Shown: piece after piece, positions 63,267 through 64,000 of the stretch | Layout: each line of letters begins with the position of its first letter | Position numbering within the stretch: position 1 is the first letter of the stretch | From: Thioalkalicoccus limnaeus | GTDB taxonomy: Bacteria > Pseudomonadota > Gammaproteobacteria > Chromatiales > Chromatiaceae | Direction of reading: 5' to 3' | Assembly (NCBI RefSeq): GCF_041197575.1 | Contig: NZ_JBDKXB010000013.1 | Coordinates: 1-64,000 of the forward strand | DNA: 64,000 nucleotides | The notes under the pieces: generated by a model | Told to the model about the DNA's origin: nothing | Database searches by the model: none | The model's input: the letters and a program-made list of their open reading frames with translations, nothing else | Position numbers and translations under genes: made by a program

Positions 63267-64000
63267 TCATCGTTCAAGGGTCTCGCGCAGAAAATCGCGA
63301 ACCGCGTCGATGTCCGCGCCCAACTCGATCGATCGGATCGGCCGCTCCATCAGCCCGCGAAGACTCGCCGGCGGTGGCGCCTCGCGGCCAATGGCGCGGT
63401 GTACGACCTCGTTGAACTTGGCCGGGTGCGCGGTCGCCAGGCAGACCAGGTCACGGCGATCACCGCCGGCCCGGACGCCGATCGCCGTGTGAGGATCGAG
63501 GATATAGCCGCTCGCCGTGAAGGTCTCGCGAATCTGCGAGAGCGTCGCGTCGTCATCAACGGCCATCGCTGCGAAATCGGATTTGACACGGGCCTGTTCG
63601 GCCTCGGTGACGATCAAACGACCGTGACGGGACAGCGCGTCGAACAGGCACCTCACCCGGTCTGGATCCTGGCCGACGAGGAAATAGAGGTAACGCTCGA
63701 AGTTCGATGCGACCTGGATATCCATCGCCGGGCTCAAGGTCGCATGGACCGGGCCCGTCTCGTAGACCCCAGTCTCGACGAAGCGGGTCAGGATATCGTT
63801 GCGGTTCGTCGCCAGGATCAGACGATCGACCGGCAGGCCCATCCGTTTCGCCAGGAAACCGGCGAAGATATCGCCGAAGTTCCCGGTCGGCACCGAGAAG
63901 CTGATGGCCCGATCCGGGTTCCCGTCGGTCACCCGCGCCCACGCGTAGAAGTAATAGACCACCTGGGCCAATATCCGCGCCCAATTGATCGAATTGACCG
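63267..64000 (-). CDS. thrC: threonine synthase, C-terminal part (gene runs off the window)
   Basis: The frame enters from the window edge (VNSINWARILAQVVYYF at 64000) and stops at 63267, giving about 243 codons. It shows the PLP-enzyme block ISFSVPTGNFGDIFAGFLAKRMGLP (phosphate-binding GNFGD), then LSPAMDIQVASNFERYLY and YILDPHTAIGV. These are features of the longer (yeast/E. coli-type) threonine synthases. The N-terminal half with the PLP lysine lies beyond 64000. It converts O-phosphohomoserine to threonine. A start at ATG 63971 would be an artefact of the edge. Confidence 0.95.
   Translation of the reverse strand, partial: VNSINWARILAQVVYYFYAWARVTDGNPDRAISFSVPTGNFGDIFAGFLAKRMGLPVDRLILATNRNDILTRFVETGVYETGPVHATLSPAMDIQVASNFERYLYFLVGQDPDRVRCLFDALSRHGRLIVTEAEQARVKSDFAAMAVDDDATLSQIRETFTASGYILDPHTAIGVRAGGDRRDLVCLATAHPAKFNEVVHRAIGREAPPPASLRGLMERPIRSIELGADIDAVRDFLRETLER

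Overview
This is a GC-rich bacterial window, read by eye without database searches. Form II RuBisCO with CbbQ/CbbO, a complete Kdp potassium system, phosphoketolase, FixL/FixJ-like sensing, IorAB with PaaK and a citramalate/isopropylmalate synthase-like enzyme beside threonine synthase all suggest a gammaproteobacterial autotroph. A purple sulfur bacterium (Chromatiaceae-like) is the best guess, but this is inference. No rRNA, tRNA or CRISPR array was seen.

Layout. 0.4-6.2 kb: a transglutaminase-like protein, N-formylglutamate amidohydrolase, an entericidin, a SYLF/YSC84 protein, then a tight three-gene unit of an ABM-domain protein, a CarH-like B12 sensor and a diguanylate cyclase, which looks like a light or B12 input to c-di-GMP. 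6.5-11.1 kb: cbbM-cbbQ-cbbO. 11.1-18.0 kb: a stress-type cluster of small proteins (CsbD-hemerythrin fusion, DUF2892, a second entericidin, two membrane peptides of 23-24 residues, DUF1523, CsbD, two PRC-barrel proteins, DUF3185). 18.0-23.0 kb: a truncated relic of a c-di-GMP gene with its leader, an orphan terminator, CorA, a Crp/Fnr regulator and a BON-MscS channel. 23.1-28.0 kb: a FixJ-type regulator and PAS/GAF histidine kinase beside a GGDEF-EAL protein that shares the kinase's N-terminal sensory module.

28.1-34.1 kb: a patchwork holding copy A of a duplicated module (signal-peptide GYGPG protein plus a broken atpD start), DUF2254, an HPF-like protein, DUF1840, a truncated PIN toxin with its AbrB-type antitoxin, a gatB tail, a Fic protein, and fragments of a transposase and of DUF1840. 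34.1-44.4 kb: phosphoketolase, then kdpF-orf-kdpA-kdpB-kdpC-kdpD-kdpE on the minus strand. KdpD lacks the central ATP-binding part of its kinase domain. 44.4-47.1 kb: gene debris and two truncated insertion sequences (IS21 and IS66 types) fused to each other. 47.2-52.6 kb: a peptidoglycan-binding repeat protein, a glycine-zipper lipoprotein, copy B of the GYGPG/atpD module with an expanded repeat, a four-helix-bundle gene flanked by 9-base tandem repeats, and a broken copy of the phosphoketolase start.

52.6-64.0 kb: a CheB-CheR-PAS protein, a histidine phosphatase, the iorA-iorB-paaK aryl-pyruvate degradation unit, a TlpA-like thioredoxin, pdxH, a LeuA/CimA-like synthase and the C-terminal part of threonine synthase at the window edge. 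The strongest leads are the B12-sensor/cyclase operon, the nonamer-flanked four-helix-bundle gene, the duplicated GYGPG module, the KdpD deletion and the degenerate EAL domain.
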